Source of the DNA: Flavisphingopyxis sp963800335
GTDB lineage: Bacteria; Pseudomonadota; Alphaproteobacteria; Sphingomonadales; Sphingomonadaceae
Assembly: GCA_963800335.1 (NCBI GenBank)
Contig: CAWDAN010000001.1
Span: forward strand, 926,714-990,713
Reading direction: 5' to 3'
Length of the DNA: 64,000 nucleotides
Shown: positions 63,263 through 64,000 of the stretch, piece after piece
How positions within the stretch are numbered: position 1 is the stretch's first letter
Layout: the number at the start of each line of letters is the position of its first letter
The notes under the pieces: model-generated
What the model saw: only the letters and a program-made list of their open reading frames with translations
The model's database searches: none
What the model was told of the DNA's origin: nothing
Translations under genes and position numbers: made by a program

Positions 63263-64000
63263 TTTCTTTGCCCAATTATTGTGCGGTATAGAGCCCGATA
63301 ACAATCGGTTCCCGCTTCGAGCGAAAACACGTCTTCGGCCGCCTTGCGGCAACGCGCCGCGAGATCCGGATCCGACATCAAAGTTTCAAGCTCGGTCCAC
63401 GCGGCGCGCATGTCTTCGGGCGAACTGCTGCGCACGAGCACGCCGACGTTGTGATCGCGGATAATTTCGGCAACGTCGCCGACCCCTTCATTTGCAACCA
63501 CTGGCAGGCCGCAGCCTAGAATTTCAGCCATACGAGTGGGAGAGCGACCCAGTTCTGAAATCTCTCCCCCAGCGTAAAACATGACGGAGACGTCGTGTCC
63601 TTGCAACGCAATCGGCATGTCCTACTGGAAAGCAGGATCGTACGAAAAGACGCTTTCCCGGTTTCCGTAGGGATCGACAGTCCGGCGCACCAGAGCGGTG
63701 TCGTCACGGGTTACGATTTCGAATGTCGCCGAAGCGTCTTCCTGGCTGACCAAGGCAAACCATCTGACCAGCCAATCGGTTCGGAACCAGCCACTCGTTA
63801 CGGTTCCGATGCAACCGTGGACGCGCAGTCACCGGGGGTGTGGGCGGATAAAGCGCGTCAGGTCTGCACAGGTCGGGATGATCGCAAGCCGTTGCCCATC
63901 CAGTTCGTCACGATAGACCGTGCGCAAATGTAAGGCAGCGGCATTGGTAAGCCAAACGACGCCGGCTGCATTCCGAAACATGCGCGCTCGGCGGCGACGA
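63250..64000 (-). CDS. Glycosyltransferase family 4 (5' truncated by window, interrupted by stop codons)
   Basis: The C-terminal part of a GT4 enzyme on the minus strand; the 5' end lies outside the window. One frame carries GT-like text throughout: RMFRNAAGVVWLTNAAALHL, IGTVTSGWFRTDWLVRWFAL, TRDDTALVRRTVDPYGNRES, VMFYAGGEISELGRSPTRMA and EILGCGLPVVANEGVGDVA. It is interrupted by TGA (about 63834-63836 on the forward coordinate, after IRPHPR) and TAG (about 63622-63624). Compensating indels fix the first (IRPHPGDLRVHGCIG). Its last 13 bases overlap the asnB start. A pseudogene is possible, but the intact flanking sequence favours sequence error. Confidence 0.65.

Overview
The window is GC-rich chromosomal DNA from an alphaproteobacterium, most likely in the Sphingomonadales. 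The evidence is a circularly permuted two-piece tmRNA with the tag AANDNEALALAA, a MucR/Ros-type regulator, an NDUFS4-like complex I subunit, a PepSY / OmpR-type regulator / sensor kinase trio and a Fur protein without the CxxC motifs. Genus cannot be fixed from sequence alone. Genes are tightly packed, with many 1-14 bp overlaps, and several TTG or GTG starts are needed.

Layout. 1-4 kb: ybaB end, lon, hupB, tRNA-Val. 3.6-6.2 kb: PepSY protein, response regulator, histidine kinase. 6.2-11.5 kb: polyprenyl diphosphate synthase, MATE transporter, hrpB, complex I subunit. 11.5-15.1 kb: NUDIX, two TPM proteins, LemA, mscL, small lipoprotein. 15.2-15.6 kb: permuted ssrA followed by a 63-bp duplicated element. 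15.6-18.9 kb: secreted nuclease, tRNA-Thr, an unknown protein, MscS-family channel. 19-27 kb: nfuA, nitroreductase, tsaB, rimI, mucR, fur, plsC, miaB, phoH, ybeY, corC. 27-36.4 kb: glycosyltransferase, a polytopic membrane protein, rarA, an APP1-like phosphatase, hslU/hslV, panE, galE.

36.5-64 kb is a large surface-polysaccharide locus. It holds at least five glycosyltransferases, a methyltransferase, a Wzx-type flippase and two polyprenyl-phosphate sugar transferases. Precursor genes would supply GDP-mannose (manA, manC), UDP-ManNAcA (wecB, wecC), UDP-GlcA (ugd), UDP-Gal (galE) and dTDP-L-rhamnose (rfbC-B-D-A). It also holds an AsnB-type amidotransferase and, in its middle, a PAPS synthesis/recycling module (cysD, cysNC, cysQ). 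No Wzy polymerase or Wza/Wzc export component is visible, so the locus probably continues past the right edge.

A general caveat: eleven conserved genes carry frameshifts, thirteen in all, and every one is a one-base gain relative to the family reading frame. miaB and the right-edge glycosyltransferase also contain in-frame stops. This pattern fits residual insertion errors in a long-read or draft assembly better than real gene decay. The affected genes are annotated over their full reconstructed spans with the break positions stated.
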